Shown one piece after another: positions 1-10,802 of a DNA stretch of 64,000 bases. The notes below the pieces were generated by a model that worked only from the letters and a program-made list of their open reading frames with translations, ran no database searches and had not been told where the DNA came from. The translations under genes were made by a program, and so were the position numbers. Each line of letters starts with the position of its first letter. Position 1 is the first letter of the stretch. Origin of the DNA: Turritopsis dohrnii (Eukaryota; Cnidaria; Hydrozoa; Anthoathecata; Oceaniidae); assembly GCA_027922465.2 (NCBI GenBank), contig BQMF02000162.1, forward strand, positions 852,495 through 916,494, written 5' to 3'.

Positions 1-785
1 TGAGGAGGGGATGTTAACTTTTGGAACAGGACTGATCCTTGCGACTTTCCAATATTGTGGGAATGTTTCGGACAAAATAAAATTGTTGATGATAAAGGTC
101 AGTGGAGAGATTATAAACTCACTAACAGGTTTCAATAAGTTTATCGGGATAGAATCATGGCCGGTTGAACAGTCCCTTCTGATGGAATTGAGTGCATTTC
201 TTATGTCATTGTAACTTGTAGGTTGTAGTTTGAAAGCATACTCATTCCGATGGGGTAGTTTGTTGATCATCGCTTTCAAGTCCTCTGTGTTGGTGCGTTT
301 TGAGGCGGAAAGTCTTTCAGCGACGCCGTTATAGTGTTTGTTGAGGGCATCCGGACATTCTGTGATTGGTTTATCATTTGGTTTTAAAATTCGGTGAATC
401 GTTTGCCAAACCTCTTTTGGTCTGCGAGAGGAGAATGCTTTTTTGTAAAACTGAGACTTGGTGGATTTTATCGCCATTTTTAGTTTGCTTTTGGTTGATC
501 TGTATTCCTTCCATTCTTCATCATTTCCAGTTCGATGGGCCTTTACTCGATGTTGTTTAGTCTCCTTTTGTAGAGTTGTGATTTTGAGATCTCGCATCCA
601 TGGAGCAGGTGGACGAGTCATTTTACATGTTTTGATAGGAGCATGCACATTCAGGCACTCCAGGATGAGGGAGTTGAAAACGCTTAGTTGTTCGTTAGGA
701 TCTTCAAGTGCGTAGATGGTGCTGAATGGTAACTGCGCAAAATCTGATGTAAAGTCACTAAGGTTGAAACTTTTGTAGTCTCTAA
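1..785 (-). mobile_element. LINE reverse-transcriptase fragment (left part, split by a Harbinger element)
   Basis: The minus strand is open for about 260 codons from 785 to the window edge. It reads as the linker after the endonuclease and the start of a non-LTR reverse transcriptase. Near 40-150 it has the pattern TGHDSIP.NLLKP, PLTFIINN and FPQYWKVARISPVPK, which is typical of the first RT blocks of Jockey/CR1-like LINEs. The fragment stops exactly where the Harbinger inverted repeat begins, and the same reading frame resumes at 7681 on the other side. The rest of the RT lies left of the window. The frame has no stop here, so this copy was probably young when it was interrupted. The exact clade is not determined. 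Confidence 0.75.
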
Positions 786-1151
786 AGCTTGGTCCCCACT
801 ACGGCGATGAATCTTCGTCGCTTTCATATTTCGCGGCGATGGTTTTTTATGCCATTGGTGGGGATGAAAAGCGACAGGATTTTAAAATTCTTCGCGCAAA
901 AAATGAGGCGATAGCAAAAGCGACGGATATCAAAACTTTTTGATATTTGATCGCTTTTTCTATCGCCTTATTTTCATTGTTTTTCGATCTCAAAGAAATA
1001 CCGCCTATAAATTCAATGGAGATTAATAATCATTTATTGTTTTTGAGCGCGTGGCTACCAGAAGCTCAACATTTTCGTTTTGAATAACAACATTTTGATG
1101 TATACTTCAGTAGTAAAGAAAAATATAAAAATAATTTAAAAATTTAACACG

Positions 1152-2390
1152 ATGGGCCGTAATTCTTGTGATTTACAAGAAGAAGAAAAATTGTGTGAAG
1201 AAGTAAAAAAATACAAATGCTTGTATGATAAGGCGTTTTCTGGTTACAAAGAAAAAGATAGGATAATAAATGCATGGAAAGCTGTTGATGAAGCACTTGG
1301 TTACAACGAAGGTAAGAACAAAAGTATTTCAAGTTTATTCCAGGGCCAATCGAGAAGATAGACGAAGCCTTCTGTGGAAGAGATTGAAAATACAGCAATA
1401 TATCTATAATAATAAAACAAGAGCATTGTCAAAAATAATAAGTGATCGAATACCTAGGTATATAGGACATAGAAGGATACCTCAGTATAATAACGTTTGA
1501 CTGGGAATTAGCTTGACAATCAATGGAAATGAGAGGTTGATAATTTATCGACATTATTCTTTATTTTAGGTGATGGTAAAAGACGCTTTGAAAATTTAAA
1601 GAAGAGATTCAGTAAGAAGAGAATTGCTTATAAAGAGGCAACTAGATCAGGAGCAGGAAGTTTTGAAGCAAACGCAGCTGAGAAGGAGCTTAAAAAGTAT
1701 GATTTTTTGGTGTGGTTGACACCTTTTATGAAATTAAAATCTACTCGAAGTAACTTGGACATTGAAGTTGACAATGAAGTAAATGAAGATACACTTGATC
1801 TGGAAAGGGACGATCAGGATTATGATGCTGACTCTTGTGAGGAGTATTCTTGTGATGAAGAAGAACAGGAAAAAGAAAACAATAACGCAAGCTGCAATAG
1901 TGATGCTGGTTCACAAACTTTCAAATCTCCTGCGTTAAAGAAAAAGAAAACAACCACAATAGCCACACCTACTGTTAATGCAAGGCCAAATGTCAGCTTT
2001 GACAAGCGCAAAAAAGGTAGTAAATCTATACAAGAGATAGATATGGAAACCTTGAAATGTTTACAGAAAGCTATTATCGAATCTTCATCCCCACCAAAAG
2101 TCCGTAATGAAAATGAGACAATAAATCCTGATCAGGCTTTTGCTAACTTTGTAGCCATTGAAATGCGCTGCCTCAGTTTACATAGTAAATCTCGATTTAA
2201 GAATGAAGTTACAAATTTGTTGTTCAAGTACCAAGAACAAGAAGCGGTAAAGTTTTCGCCTTCTTACATGTCACCTCCAAGTGGAGTGTCATCAAGAATT
2301 CTTGAAAACCAGCATTACTCTAAGGCGGGTATGGAAGACAACAACAGTGGGAAGTGGTATCATAACATATCTTCATTTTTACAAAATTAA
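1152..2390 (+). CDS. Harbinger-associated MADF/Myb-like DNA-binding protein
   Basis: Two exons, 1152-1311 and 1570-2390, join with matching phase (GAAG|GTAAG donor, TTTTAG acceptor) into 326 codons without a stop. Residues about 5-90 form a MADF/Myb-SANT-like module: acidic start, KYKCLYDK, AWKAVDEALG, then across the intron RRFENLKKRFSKKR and YDFLVWLTPF. The middle is acidic (residues about 105-150) followed by a basic patch. The C-terminal third has a helical segment of the type that pairs with the transposase in this superfamily. In Harbinger elements this partner carries the transposase to the nucleus and to the ends of the element; that role is from family knowledge. The frame is intact, in contrast to the transposase. 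Confidence 0.75.
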
Positions 2391-2669
2391 AGAGTGGACA
2401 CGTCCTTTTGCATATATCTTTGCCTTTTGTATTTTGGTCTCTTTATTATTTTAAAAAACATTAATATGTTATCTAATATGTGTAGAGTAGAGTAGAAATC
2501 TTTATTTAACGTTGGATTACTAAAATTTACAATAGTTTTCTGTGATAAAACTAATTCATTCCAACAATATAAAATGAGATGTAAAAATAAATAAATAAAT
2601 AGACAAATAAGTAAAATAATTAAGTAAATAAATTCATAAGTAATTTAAAAATATGTATACATATACAAA

Positions 2670-5489
2670 TTAACTACAATATTGGCACTGGCAATGTATG
2701 TGAGCAAGGCAACTCAAAAGACTTTTGAACATATTCAGCGACTCCGCAATTTTAATATGACAGGGAAGGTTGTTCCATGCCATAACTGCCCTAAAGACAA
2801 GTGTGTTTTGACACTTGCGTGCTGGAAGGGTAGGTAGATTTAGGATTTTGCCACATCGTAGATTATATTTCATGCGTTTTTCAGAAAATAGATTCCACAT
2901 GATTTCAGGATTTAGGTGGTTTACAGTCTTGTAAACCTCGATTAAGAGTAGCTCTAGATTTCTTCTATATAAAGGAGTGATGTTGTATACCTCAAACAAT
3001 TCATCACTACTGGTGCTGAAATCAAGATACACAGCTCTTATAGCTCGTCTATGAGTGGAGTTTATTTTCTTTCCAGCAGTTTTGGATCCGAACATCCAAA
3101 GCAGAGGACAATAGTTTAAGTTTGACATAACGTAAGAATGACAGAGAATCTCAGCTTGCTTTGTATTTAAGAAATTGCGGATTCTAAGCAAGGCACGTGT
3201 CTTTTGATTAGCCTTGCTACACATTTCAAAAACATGGTTATTGAATGATAATTTAGAATCAATATTAACGCCAAGGAGTTTAATAGAGGTGGAACTATCG
3301 ATGATGCTGCCATCAACTGTTACGGGGAAACTTTGATTGTCAACACCAAGAAACATAACCTGAAACTTTTCAGGATTGACAACCATCTCGTTAAAACGAA
3401 ACCAGTCGATGACAACATGGACATCGGGTAGCAGTTTCTGCAATATCGAGTCAAGTGAGATGTCACACGCATAGAGAGTGTTGTCGTCTGCAAAGTTACA
3501 AATCATCGATTCAAGTTCCAGAAAAAATAGGTCATTGATAAAAATATTGAACAGAAGGGGACCCAACACAGAGCCTTGTGGGACACCAAGTAAAATGTTG
3601 AGCCACTCGCTAAAATAAGCACCAACGTGTACGCGCATTTTTCTGTCAGAGAGATAGCTGAGTATAAATTTCAATGCACGATACCCGAGACCATAGGCTT
3701 CCAGTTTTGCTATAAGAAGATCATGGGGCAAGCAGTCAAAAGCCTTTGAAAGATCCATTAGAATAGTACCTACCTTCCCTGAATTCGATAGGGCTTTTTG
3801 CCAAGATTGTAGTAGACGCAATAAGGCATATTGAGTGGAAAAACCTTTACGAAAACCGCAGAGGTATTTTGACAGCTTGTTCTGCATGAATTGCAAAAGC
3901 TGTTTCGTAATAAGCCTTTCAAATACCTTTGAAAAAGCAGGTAGTAAACTAATGGGTCTGTAATTACCCTTGTCAGTTTTAGAGCCTTTCTTATGGACTG
4001 GAATCACGTCGGCAAGCTTAAGTTCACCTGGAAAAGAACCCTCATCAAGTGAACTGTTAAAACAGCGTGCAAGTGCAGGTGAGATTTCACCCACACACTG
4101 TTTGAGGACCCTGATAGGGATACCACCACCAGCCTTTTTAGTTGCATCCAAGTTCAAGATCTCCTCGTAGACTTCCGATTCAGAAAAATGTTGGAAGTTG
4201 AAGGAATATGCGGGGGAGATTCTATCTTTAATGTTAATAACACTAGGGTGGTCTTTAAATTTGTTCAATGCACTGATAACGGGATCATCAGTGCAAGGAA
4301 CAAAAGTTGCATTGCACTTAAGGATTGATAACGAATTAGTGATAGTACCAAAGAAGTTGTTAAAGGTGGTGGCAATATCCCTATCAGTTGAGAGGATTTC
4401 ATCATGATCAACTAAAACTATTCTAGATTTAGCGTCAGCACCTTTTTCAGAGAAGAAAGGTTTACAGGTGTCCCAAAAAGACTTAGATCCCTTGGTGGAA
4501 TTAGCTCTAAAGAAGGATAACTTAGCCTTCCTATTTAGGCGAACAACGAGATTTCTTTGGACTTTATACCTCAAGATATCCTCTGGCAATTTGGTTAAAA
4601 TCGCTTTGTTTTTGAGACGAGATCTAGTCATGATAGCCTTTCTGAGGGTCTTAGTCATGTGAGGTTTGTCATTGGACCGAAGATATCTCGTTTTCAGGGG
4701 TGCTGCTTTATCAAGGGTTGATGTAAAGATTTCGTGAAAATTCTCATAAGAAGGGTCACAGTCACTTAGGGCTATTGACAAATTATGTCTAAAGTTAGAA
4801 TCACCTAGAAATTTCAAATTTCTATAATTATATTTCCTAGGCTCAAGTTTAGTATAAGTTGACTTGAGCATTGTATATATTAGTGAGTGGTGATCACTCA
4901 AACCAGTTTCCACAGTCCCAGTATTTTTGAGGGAGAACTTTTGATTTGATAAAATCAGATCGATGCATGTACCAGAATCAGACTTCCAGCATGTTGGTGT
5001 TTTTACATGGTTGTAAAAGCCATGTTTTTCACAAAAAGTACTGAGCAAATGGTCAAGTGGCTCCGAATTAAAGTCACCAATCACTAATATATTTTCATAA
5101 TTCCTGGTATAGAAATCTACAGCTGATGATAAAGCGTTTAAAAAAGTTGCTAGATTTTGCTTAGGTGGTCTGTAAATGGTAAACACAATCCATTTCTCTT
5201 TCCTAAGATTAAGCTCCACAGGAATAATTTGCAAATCGGTCTCAAACACAAAACTTGTAAGGATACGTGAGGGAATATTCTCATTCACATAAACTAATAA
5301 TCCCCCACTACGGCCGTTAACGTCTAAACGGTAAGGACTAGCGTACCCTTCCATAAGAAATTGATTTGTTGTGAATGATTTATCTAACTTACATTCACCT
5401 ATGGCTAAAATGTCGATGTATCCTTTCAGCAAATGTTTCAGGCCATCAAATTTATTCCTTATAGAGTTTATATTGAGATAAGACAGCAA
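2670..5489 (-). CDS. LINE ORF2: endonuclease / reverse transcriptase
   Basis: A single open frame of 939 codons from the first Met. Residues 1-210 are an APE-type endonuclease: SYLNINSIRNKFD at the start, IGECKLD with the catalytic acidic residue, VIGDFN near 138, and the GLSDHH motif near 197-202. The RT occupies about 440-720, with KKAGGGIP, DVIPVHKKGSK.D..NYRPISLLP, the MDLSKAFDCL motif A, GVPQGSVLGP motif B and CNFADDNT motif C, whose FADD core holds the catalytic aspartates. The C-terminal part contains a Leu/Arg-rich domain ending in a maturation-like NTLVFRAVMAWNNLP motif common in CR1/Jockey elements. It is full length and unbroken, so recently active or recently inserted. Confidence 0.93.
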   Translation of the reverse strand: MLSYLNINSIRNKFDGLKHLLKGYIDILAIGECKLDKSFTTNQFLMEGYASPYRLDVNGRSGGLLVYVNENIPSRILTSFVFETDLQIIPVELNLRKEKWIVFTIYRPPKQNLATFLNALSSAVDFYTRNYENILVIGDFNSEPLDHLLSTFCEKHGFYNHVKTPTCWKSDSGTCIDLILSNQKFSLKNTGTVETGLSDHHSLIYTMLKSTYTKLEPRKYNYRNLKFLGDSNFRHNLSIALSDCDPSYENFHEIFTSTLDKAAPLKTRYLRSNDKPHMTKTLRKAIMTRSRLKNKAILTKLPEDILRYKVQRNLVVRLNRKAKLSFFRANSTKGSKSFWDTCKPFFSEKGADAKSRIVLVDHDEILSTDRDIATTFNNFFGTITNSLSILKCNATFVPCTDDPVISALNKFKDHPSVINIKDRISPAYSFNFQHFSESEVYEEILNLDATKKAGGGIPIRVLKQCVGEISPALARCFNSSLDEGSFPGELKLADVIPVHKKGSKTDKGNYRPISLLPAFSKVFERLITKQLLQFMQNKLSKYLCGFRKGFSTQYALLRLLQSWQKALSNSGKVGTILMDLSKAFDCLPHDLLIAKLEAYGLGYRALKFILSYLSDRKMRVHVGAYFSEWLNILLGVPQGSVLGPLLFNIFINDLFFLELESMICNFADDNTLYACDISLDSILQKLLPDVHVVIDWFRFNEMVVNPEKFQVMFLGVDNQSFPVTVDGSIIDSSTSIKLLGVNIDSKLSFNNHVFEMCSKANQKTRALLRIRNFLNTKQAEILCHSYVMSNLNYCPLLWMFGSKTAGKKINSTHRRAIRAVYLDFSTSSDELFEVYNITPLYRRNLELLLIEVYKTVNHLNPEIMWNLFSEKRMKYNLRCGKILNLPTLPARKCQNTLVFRAVMAWNNLPCHIKIAESLNMFKSLLSCLAHIHCQCQYCS

Positions 5490-5591
5490 AACATTCTTAG
5501 GGTTCCTAAGCCTCTGGCTGTACAGAGATTCTAACGTAGAAGATGGTATACTTACAATATCTTCCTTTACATTGTCAGTGCCGGTTTCCCT

Positions 5592-6065
5592 TCAATTCAA
5601 ATATTCAATAAAATTTTTTGCAAGTGTTGATAAACCTTTCTGATTTAAGTGTAATTTTCTTTTGCTTAGATGGTTGTTGTTGATGTTGGAGTTCTTTATG
5701 ATCGAAATATTCTCTTTGTGGCAAAAATCCTCAATTCTCAAGTTCAGCTTGCGCACTTTCTCCGACATATCTTTTTTGTCAGCTCGAACAATCACACTTG
5801 ATATAGCTAAAGTGGAGAGTGGCGATTCCTTTCTCACAAGTTCTAGTATGCTTTCTAAATTCGACACAGTATCAACATTGTTGGTAATATCGTTCGTTCC
5901 TATATGGAGAATAATTTTAGTTGGTTTTTTCCTCAGAGTAGGCTTGATGTGGTCAATCATGTCTGTCGATGTCGCACCGCCATAAGGTTTAATCTTTACG
6001 TTAAAATCTTTTCTGAAACCATTTGCATTAATACCATTTATCATTGAGTCGCCTATTATTGCATT
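5592..6065 (-). CDS. LINE ORF1, C-terminal SGNH/GDSL esterase domain (5' truncated)
   Basis: The frame starts inside the protein at 6065 and runs to a stop at 5592, about 157 codons. The SGNH hydrolase blocks are visible in order: IIGDS (block I serine), GGATS (block II Gly), HIGTNDI (block III Asn) and LHLNQKG (block V His, with the usual Asp replaced). Esterase domains in ORF1 are described for CR1-like retrotransposons. The N-terminal part of ORF1 is missing because of the 5' truncation. Translation from the internal Met at 6044 is possible but would lack the nucleophile. Confidence 0.75.
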   Translation of the reverse strand, partial: NAIIGDSMINGINANGFRKDFNVKIKPYGGATSTDMIDHIKPTLRKKPTKIILHIGTNDITNNVDTVSNLESILELVRKESPLSTLAISSVIVRADKKDMSEKVRKLNLRIEDFCHKENISIIKNSNINNNHLSKRKLHLNQKGLSTLAKNFIEYLN

Positions 6066-6069
6066 TTTG

Positions 6070-7512
6070 TTATTTTCTTCTCACATAATCAAGCTGCCAA
6101 CTTACTTTACCCTCATTGTTAAGGTAGTCCTTTAAACTATCACGCATGTTAACCGCATCCTCCTTGTATCGAGATCCACGCACATTGGGCAGATCGACAA
6201 TGCCGTTGTTATTTCTGATTTCTTTGCGCCATTCACCTTGTCTTATTTCCCCACTATCATTCTCTGAATCCACAAACCCAGCGGGACAATACGAAGCGTT
6301 ATCTGTTTGGCCTAAATAATTATGAAGTGCGATACATGCCATCGTGTATTTTTCGCAGTTTTGCACGGATGCTTTTATCGGGTTGGTAAATATTCTCCAA
6401 CGAGCAGTTAAAATTCCAAACGAATTTTCAATTACACGTCTAGCCCTAGATAGACGATAATTAAAAATTCGTTGTTCCTCACTAAGTTTTCCCGGATACG
6501 GTCGCATCATCCATGTTTTAAGGGGAAATATCTCATCGCCAACCAAGTAGTATGGTAATGGATCGTACTCACACCCCTGTAATGCTTCAGGCCTTGGCAC
6601 TTTTAGAAGATTTCGTTCAAAACCTTTCCCCATATCACTATTTGCGAGCACTCCACTGTCATTATTGCTACCATATTGCCCAAAGTCGATCAAGGTGAAA
6701 CAATAACGAGCATCACAAACGGCAAAATAATACCAAACTAAAAAATCCCTTGTAGTTGTGATAGAGTGTTCCGGTGTTTTAAGGGCATTCTATTCGGATA
6801 TGTTTGCCATCTATCGCTCCAATTACATGCATGAGATTCCATTGGTCTTCAAAGCCTTTTGCAATGTTTTTCCAATCGTTTTCAGATTGCGGCGCTTGTA
6901 AATACTTTCCGGAAAGAACTTGATAGATTGCATCACATGTTTCCGAAACTATTTTAGACACTGTATTTCTACCAATTCGAAATGAAAACGTTAGTGAAAC
7001 TTGAGATTCACCTGTAGCTAGAAAGCGTGATGTTAATGCAAGACGTTCTGCAGCAGGAATGGACTTTCTGAAGGATGTATCTTGCTTCGTTATAATTGGA
7101 GCAACCAGAGAAAGAAGATGGTCAAACCTTTCCGGTGACATGCGTAGAAATCTTAATAAGCAAAGAACACAATAAAAACAAGGTTTATCATGAAAAAGTA
7201 CAACTAAGAAACAAAATAAAATCGTGTTTTCTATTCCTGAATGATGTGCCTCTTATCTAGCTAGCTAATCTTTTACAGAAAAAGTATGAAATGGTCAACG
7301 AAGTATTACCTGAAGTGGTTTTCTCTATCGTTCAAGCGTAGCTCTTGGATAACTTGATTGTACGCGCCATGCTTTTCTCGTTGTAAAAAAATTTTACGAA
7401 CCCAAAATCTTCGTTTTCGCTTCTCATTTCGTCTTCGAATTTTTCTTAGTAGTAACATGGTACTAAGAATGAGTATTTTTTTCTTCTTTCCAACATGTTG
7501 ACACTTCAACAT
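6070..7512 (-). pseudogene. PIF/Harbinger DDE transposase, disrupted
   Basis: Two exons are visible. 7512-7311 encodes a basic N terminus and the family signature RRFWVRKIF..RE.HGA, NDRENHF. The donor CTTCAG|GTAAT pairs in phase with the acceptor at 7152 to continue as RFLRMSPERFDHLL. Residues further on include GRNTVSKIVSETCDAI and VIGAIDGKHIRIECP, with the first catalytic Asp. The frame then meets a TAA at 6779-6781 and, about 45 bases on, a one-base shift in a T run before CDARYCFTLIDFGQYGSNNDSG, which holds the second catalytic Asp. The domain ends with the RRVIENSFGILTARWRIF block and ALHNYL. DNA cleavage and joining is the family role; this copy cannot make a full protein. Confidence 0.88.
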
Positions 7513-7680
7513 ACGTATATAAACTTAAAAATTGTGCATAAAAATATTTTTATTTAAAAAAGCGATGATAGGTGGGGATGAAAAGCGACCAAGGAAGGCG
7601 ATGAAAATAAAGCGAAGAACTTTCGAAAATTCGTCGTCGTTTAGGCGATGAACCTTTATCACTGTAGTGGGGACCAAGCT

Positions 7681-7760
7681 TAATGGATTTTTGTCGAGGT
7701 TGAAATTTTGTCGTCTTTATGTTTATATTCATAATAGAATTTTCATTGTGTTTTTAGTTC
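7681..7760 (-). mobile_element. LINE fragment, other side of the Harbinger insertion
   Basis: Read on the minus strand, the frame upstream of the Harbinger right end (MNINIKTTKFQPRQKSI) runs straight into RDYKSFNLSDF on the far side at 785-740 once one TAA target copy is discounted. This shows that both pieces belong to one LINE. Upstream of about 7750 a stop codon and loss of similarity suggest decay or the 5' truncation point. Confidence 0.6.
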
Positions 7761-8200
7761 AGTCTGGCAGACTCTATAGCACAGGCTAACTGCCATTTCG
7801 GCTGGAGGAGTCTAAGGGTGTGTTAATACGGTATTCGCTTTCGCTATTACTGTAGCAAATGTCATCAGTAATTTAACAATAACAAATACAAATCAATACA
7901 ACATCAAGATATGCTCTCAATTTGTTTTCCTTTGCTTGTTGTGTTTATAATTTCTGAAGCGTACGAATAAATCAGTACTGAAAATTTTATCTTAAACCAG
8001 GACAGTATCTGTTTTATGGCGATAGATGTATTCACCCGAGTACGAGTAAATTTACAAAAGGAGACCACTTGGTTTTAAGATGGGGATGTGAAACTCCTGT
8101 TGCTCTTCATACGTTACAGCAGCTAGGTATGACGGTATGACGGTAATATATTCTCTTAGTATGTAACAAACAATATTTGTGGAGAGTTGGCGAATCGTTA
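7761..8200. other. No gene seen; AT-rich spacer
   Basis: I see no open frame with coding character and no inverted repeat of note between the LINE fragment and the foldback element. Confidence 0.4.
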
Positions 8201-8467
8201 TTACCCAGTAACCCACAGAAACATCTTTAAGACGTCTTTCAAATTACAAAAAAAGACGTCTTTCATCTTTTAACCAAATGCAGACGTATTAAAGACGTCC
8301 TTTTGTATTTTGAAAGACGTCTTAAAAACGACTTAGAGACGTTTTAAAATTTACAAATTTTCAAAATACAAAAGGACATCTTTAATACGTCTGCATTTGG
8401 TTAAAAGATGAAAGACGTCGTTTGGTATCTTGAAGGACGTCTTAAAGACGTTTCTGTGTTTACTGGG
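8201..8467. repeat. Foldback MITE rich in GACGTC (CCCAGTAA ends)
   Basis: The left end CCCAGTAACCCACAGAAAC (8204) is the inverted match of GTTTCTGTGTTTACTGGG (to 8467). The arms contain repeated AAAGACGTC blocks and mirror each other along most of their length (for example AACCAAATGCAGACGTATT against AATACGTCTGCATTTGGTT). The whole 264 bp can fold into a single hairpin. Related ends occur near 24823, 27317, 30908 and 31977. No coding capacity. Confidence 0.8.
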
Positions 8468-9016
8468 CAATATTGTAGATTTCATTTTCCAACATTGAAT
8501 ATTTGACAATTTTGTCGCCATAATTATTAAATCTAATTTAATATTTTCTCCTGTTGTTTTTCTTCTTTTGACTGGTGTTTTCTAAAGCCTGGTTCACACC
8601 TGGTGATTACGACGACTATGATGATTGAAAAAACTAAATCGTCGCAATCAGTAATTTTCGATATTTGATCCTTGTAATCACCAGACCTTATGATGATTAC
8701 AAAAGTGTTCACATTAGATGATTACCATGATTGCCACGATTACGCTGAGTTTTAATGGTCGTAATCGTTGTAATCCCCAGATTTGAAACAAGCTTAAATA
8801 GATGAGTCTCCTTGTCCTTTTTTCCCTATTGTATATTCAATTGATAATGCACAACTCGATGATAATTTCTCATTTACATAAGTCATTCCACTTCCATCAA
8901 GCACGCTACTTTGTATCCACCAAAATCTCTGAAAAGTTATCTACTATCGTAGTTAGCAATGATTAGTTATGATGTCCCCTAACGAATATACTTTTCATTC
9001 ACAATTATTTTTTTAG
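8468..9016. other. Spacer with a GATTAC-rich repeat; PA14 acceptor at its end
   Basis: From about 8585 a segment beginning GCCTGGTTCACACCTGG carries many GTGATTAC/GTAATCGT iterations up to about 8775, which looks like the subterminal part of another MITE. The last bases form a T-rich 3' splice site ending AG at 9015-9016. Confidence 0.4.
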
Positions 9017-9495
9017 TGCCAGGAAGAGTTCTTACAGAAATATGGTTTTCTTTGCCTCATATGTCGTCCGTTGCAGCACTTACAACTAGATCAAGCTACC
9101 CTAACTCTCCCGACTTAGTTACGTGGTATCACAACTTAGATACTCCAGATTATCGCGCAGATTTAAATAACTTTGGTAGAAGAATGAGAATGAAGTTTAC
9201 ATCACCAGAGACTGGTCCTCATACCTTTTCCATGGCTTGTGATAACTTCTGTCAATTATTCATTGGCGATGATGAAGCTTCGAAAAGATCTATTGCTTCT
9301 TCTAATCTTACTGGAGTGGACCGATACGATTACAGATATTCTTCTCAGCCAGAACAGCTTGTGGTTGGTCAAAAGTATTATTTAGAAATTTTGCTAGTTT
9401 CATTAACTGGGGCCGATCATGTTGCTGTTGGTGTAAAGTTTCCAAGTGGTAAAGAAGCTTTCCCGATTACTGAACGATACCTAACTATACCTTGA
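9017..9495 (+). CDS. PA14-domain protein, terminal exon
   Basis: A 159-codon frame follows a strong acceptor (TTATTTTTTTAG) and ends at TGA 9493-9495. It reads as a PA14 domain: E.WF at residues 7-9, YHNLDTPDYRADLNNFG, RMKFTSPETGPHTFSMACDN, FCQLFIGDD, and YYLEILLVSLTGADHVAVGV. PA14 domains are beta-barrel, often carbohydrate-binding, extracellular modules. The domain seems complete and the protein ends just after it. The codon split at the acceptor shows that upstream exons exist, but none is recognisable in the preceding kilobase. It could be part of a fibrocystin-like or small secreted lectin-like protein; I cannot choose. Confidence 0.75.
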
Positions 9496-10802
9496 ATCAT
9501 TATCAACTTAATAACTTAACATAATGATAAAAATGATGAATGACTGACAAACCATAATTATAAATTTTATCGAAGCAACGACTGCAAAAGCATATGTACC
9601 TAAATGTTCACACATTTAAAAGTGAAGGAATTCTACTCGCATTACTTTCCGAACAAGGCTTAATAGTAAATGTTTATTTGTTTCTTAAATTTTTAAGTGA
9701 AATAAGCTATACTAGACGTTCATATTAAGCCTGCGTTGTGTCACCCAAAGTGAAGTTAGTAATTGGCAAAGGAATGTATGATAATTTTTCTTAAACGTCG
9801 TGTTCGATTTGGGTCTCAATGTATTGGTCTTGCACCGACCTCTCGTACTGGATGAGAAATAATTTCTCTCACAGCACACACCTACCATTTTGCGCGAAAG
9901 AAGGACAAACAAACAGGGGGATATTGCAGATAACTTGAACGTTAGGGTTCAGTGAGGAAAGAATCTACATAATCTTTTGTCTGCGCCTATCTAAATAAAT
10001 CTATCCTGACTACGCGATTGCCAAATTATTGATAGACCATATTACGTGAAAGAAGTTTTTACGGGTGATATTAAAAAAAGCGTTTTAACATTCACGTGGT
10101 ATTGTATTAAGATTCCTTTTCATGTACATTTGTTCATTTTATGTGTAGATATTGTATATAGATTTTTCTGAATGGTTTTATCATTTGAAGATATTTGTAT
10201 GTAATAATAATAATCTAACAATTTCAGACAATCAATACTTTATGGTGCCGAACCTGTAAATTTTGCTTGGGTGATTGAGATTTTTGCCTCCTTCTTTCAA
10301 ACATTATTATAAGGGTTGTCACCGAAACGTTTGATGGGTATAAACTGTTAGTTGAACTTCAGAGGAGGGTAACAAAACAAAGGGGAGCTTAAATTCAAGT
10401 CCTTCCATGAGAGTATAAAATCATATTTTAACTGCATCCAAATCTAGCCTTCATTAAATTTTTTTCATGGGTGCATAACAATAGAAGCTGTTCTTTTTTG
10501 AATAGTTTATTTGAGATTAACACAGCACATACATATTAAAACAATTACACTATTATATTACATGTATTATTATATTAAATGTCTTATATACAACTTTATA
10601 GAACTGTACGATTACACGTTCCTTTCTTTTTCCGAAGACTAGCATTCTCATTTTTAACTAAGGGGGTGTTCCCGGTGAACCGAGACAGTCTGCTTTGCCG
10701 GGGTAATTATTCCCAATGCAAACACCCCCAAGAGGCTAAAACAAAACGGTAAATTCCAAAAAACATCTGACGAAAATTGGCTCTACAAATTTATATCAAA
10801 AT
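9496..10802. other. No gene seen
   Basis: This stretch is AT-rich with no coding-like frame. A short imperfect hairpin with GGGGGTGTT at 10662 and AACACCCCC at about 10719 is the only structure noticed. Confidence 0.35.

Larger units (their letters stand above)
2482..6066 (-). mobile_element. CR1-type LINE, 5' truncated, inserted in the Harbinger element
   Basis: The element reads leftward. Its 3' end is marked by an AAATAAAGATTTC segment followed by three copies of TCTAC (plus-strand GTAGA repeats at 2482-2496). An AT-rich 3' UTR with AAATA repeats precedes it. It carries an intact ORF2 (endonuclease plus RT) and the C-terminal part of an ORF1 with an SGNH esterase fold. Its 5' end abuts the stop codon of the Harbinger transposase near 6066-6070, as expected of incomplete reverse transcription. 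I could not identify a clear target duplication, which is common for this group. Confidence 0.85.
786..7680. mobile_element. PIF/Harbinger DNA transposon with nested LINE
   Basis: Both ends carry the inverted repeat AGCTTGGTCCCCACTAC, at 786 and reversed up to 7680. TAA target duplications lie at 783-785 and 7681-7683, the 3-bp TWA site expected of PIF/Harbinger. Subterminal GCGATGAA/TTCRTCGC motifs recur at both ends. Inside are the two genes known for the superfamily: a MADF/Myb-like DNA-binding protein on + (1152-2390) and a DDE transposase on - (6070-7512). A CR1-type LINE sits between them. Without the LINE the element would be about 3.3 kb. Stops and a frameshift in the transposase mean this copy is inactive on its own. 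Confidence 0.92.

Noticed and set aside
366..715. Open + strand frames over the first LINE fragment
   Set aside because: They are antisense to a long minus-strand frame with clear RT blocks.
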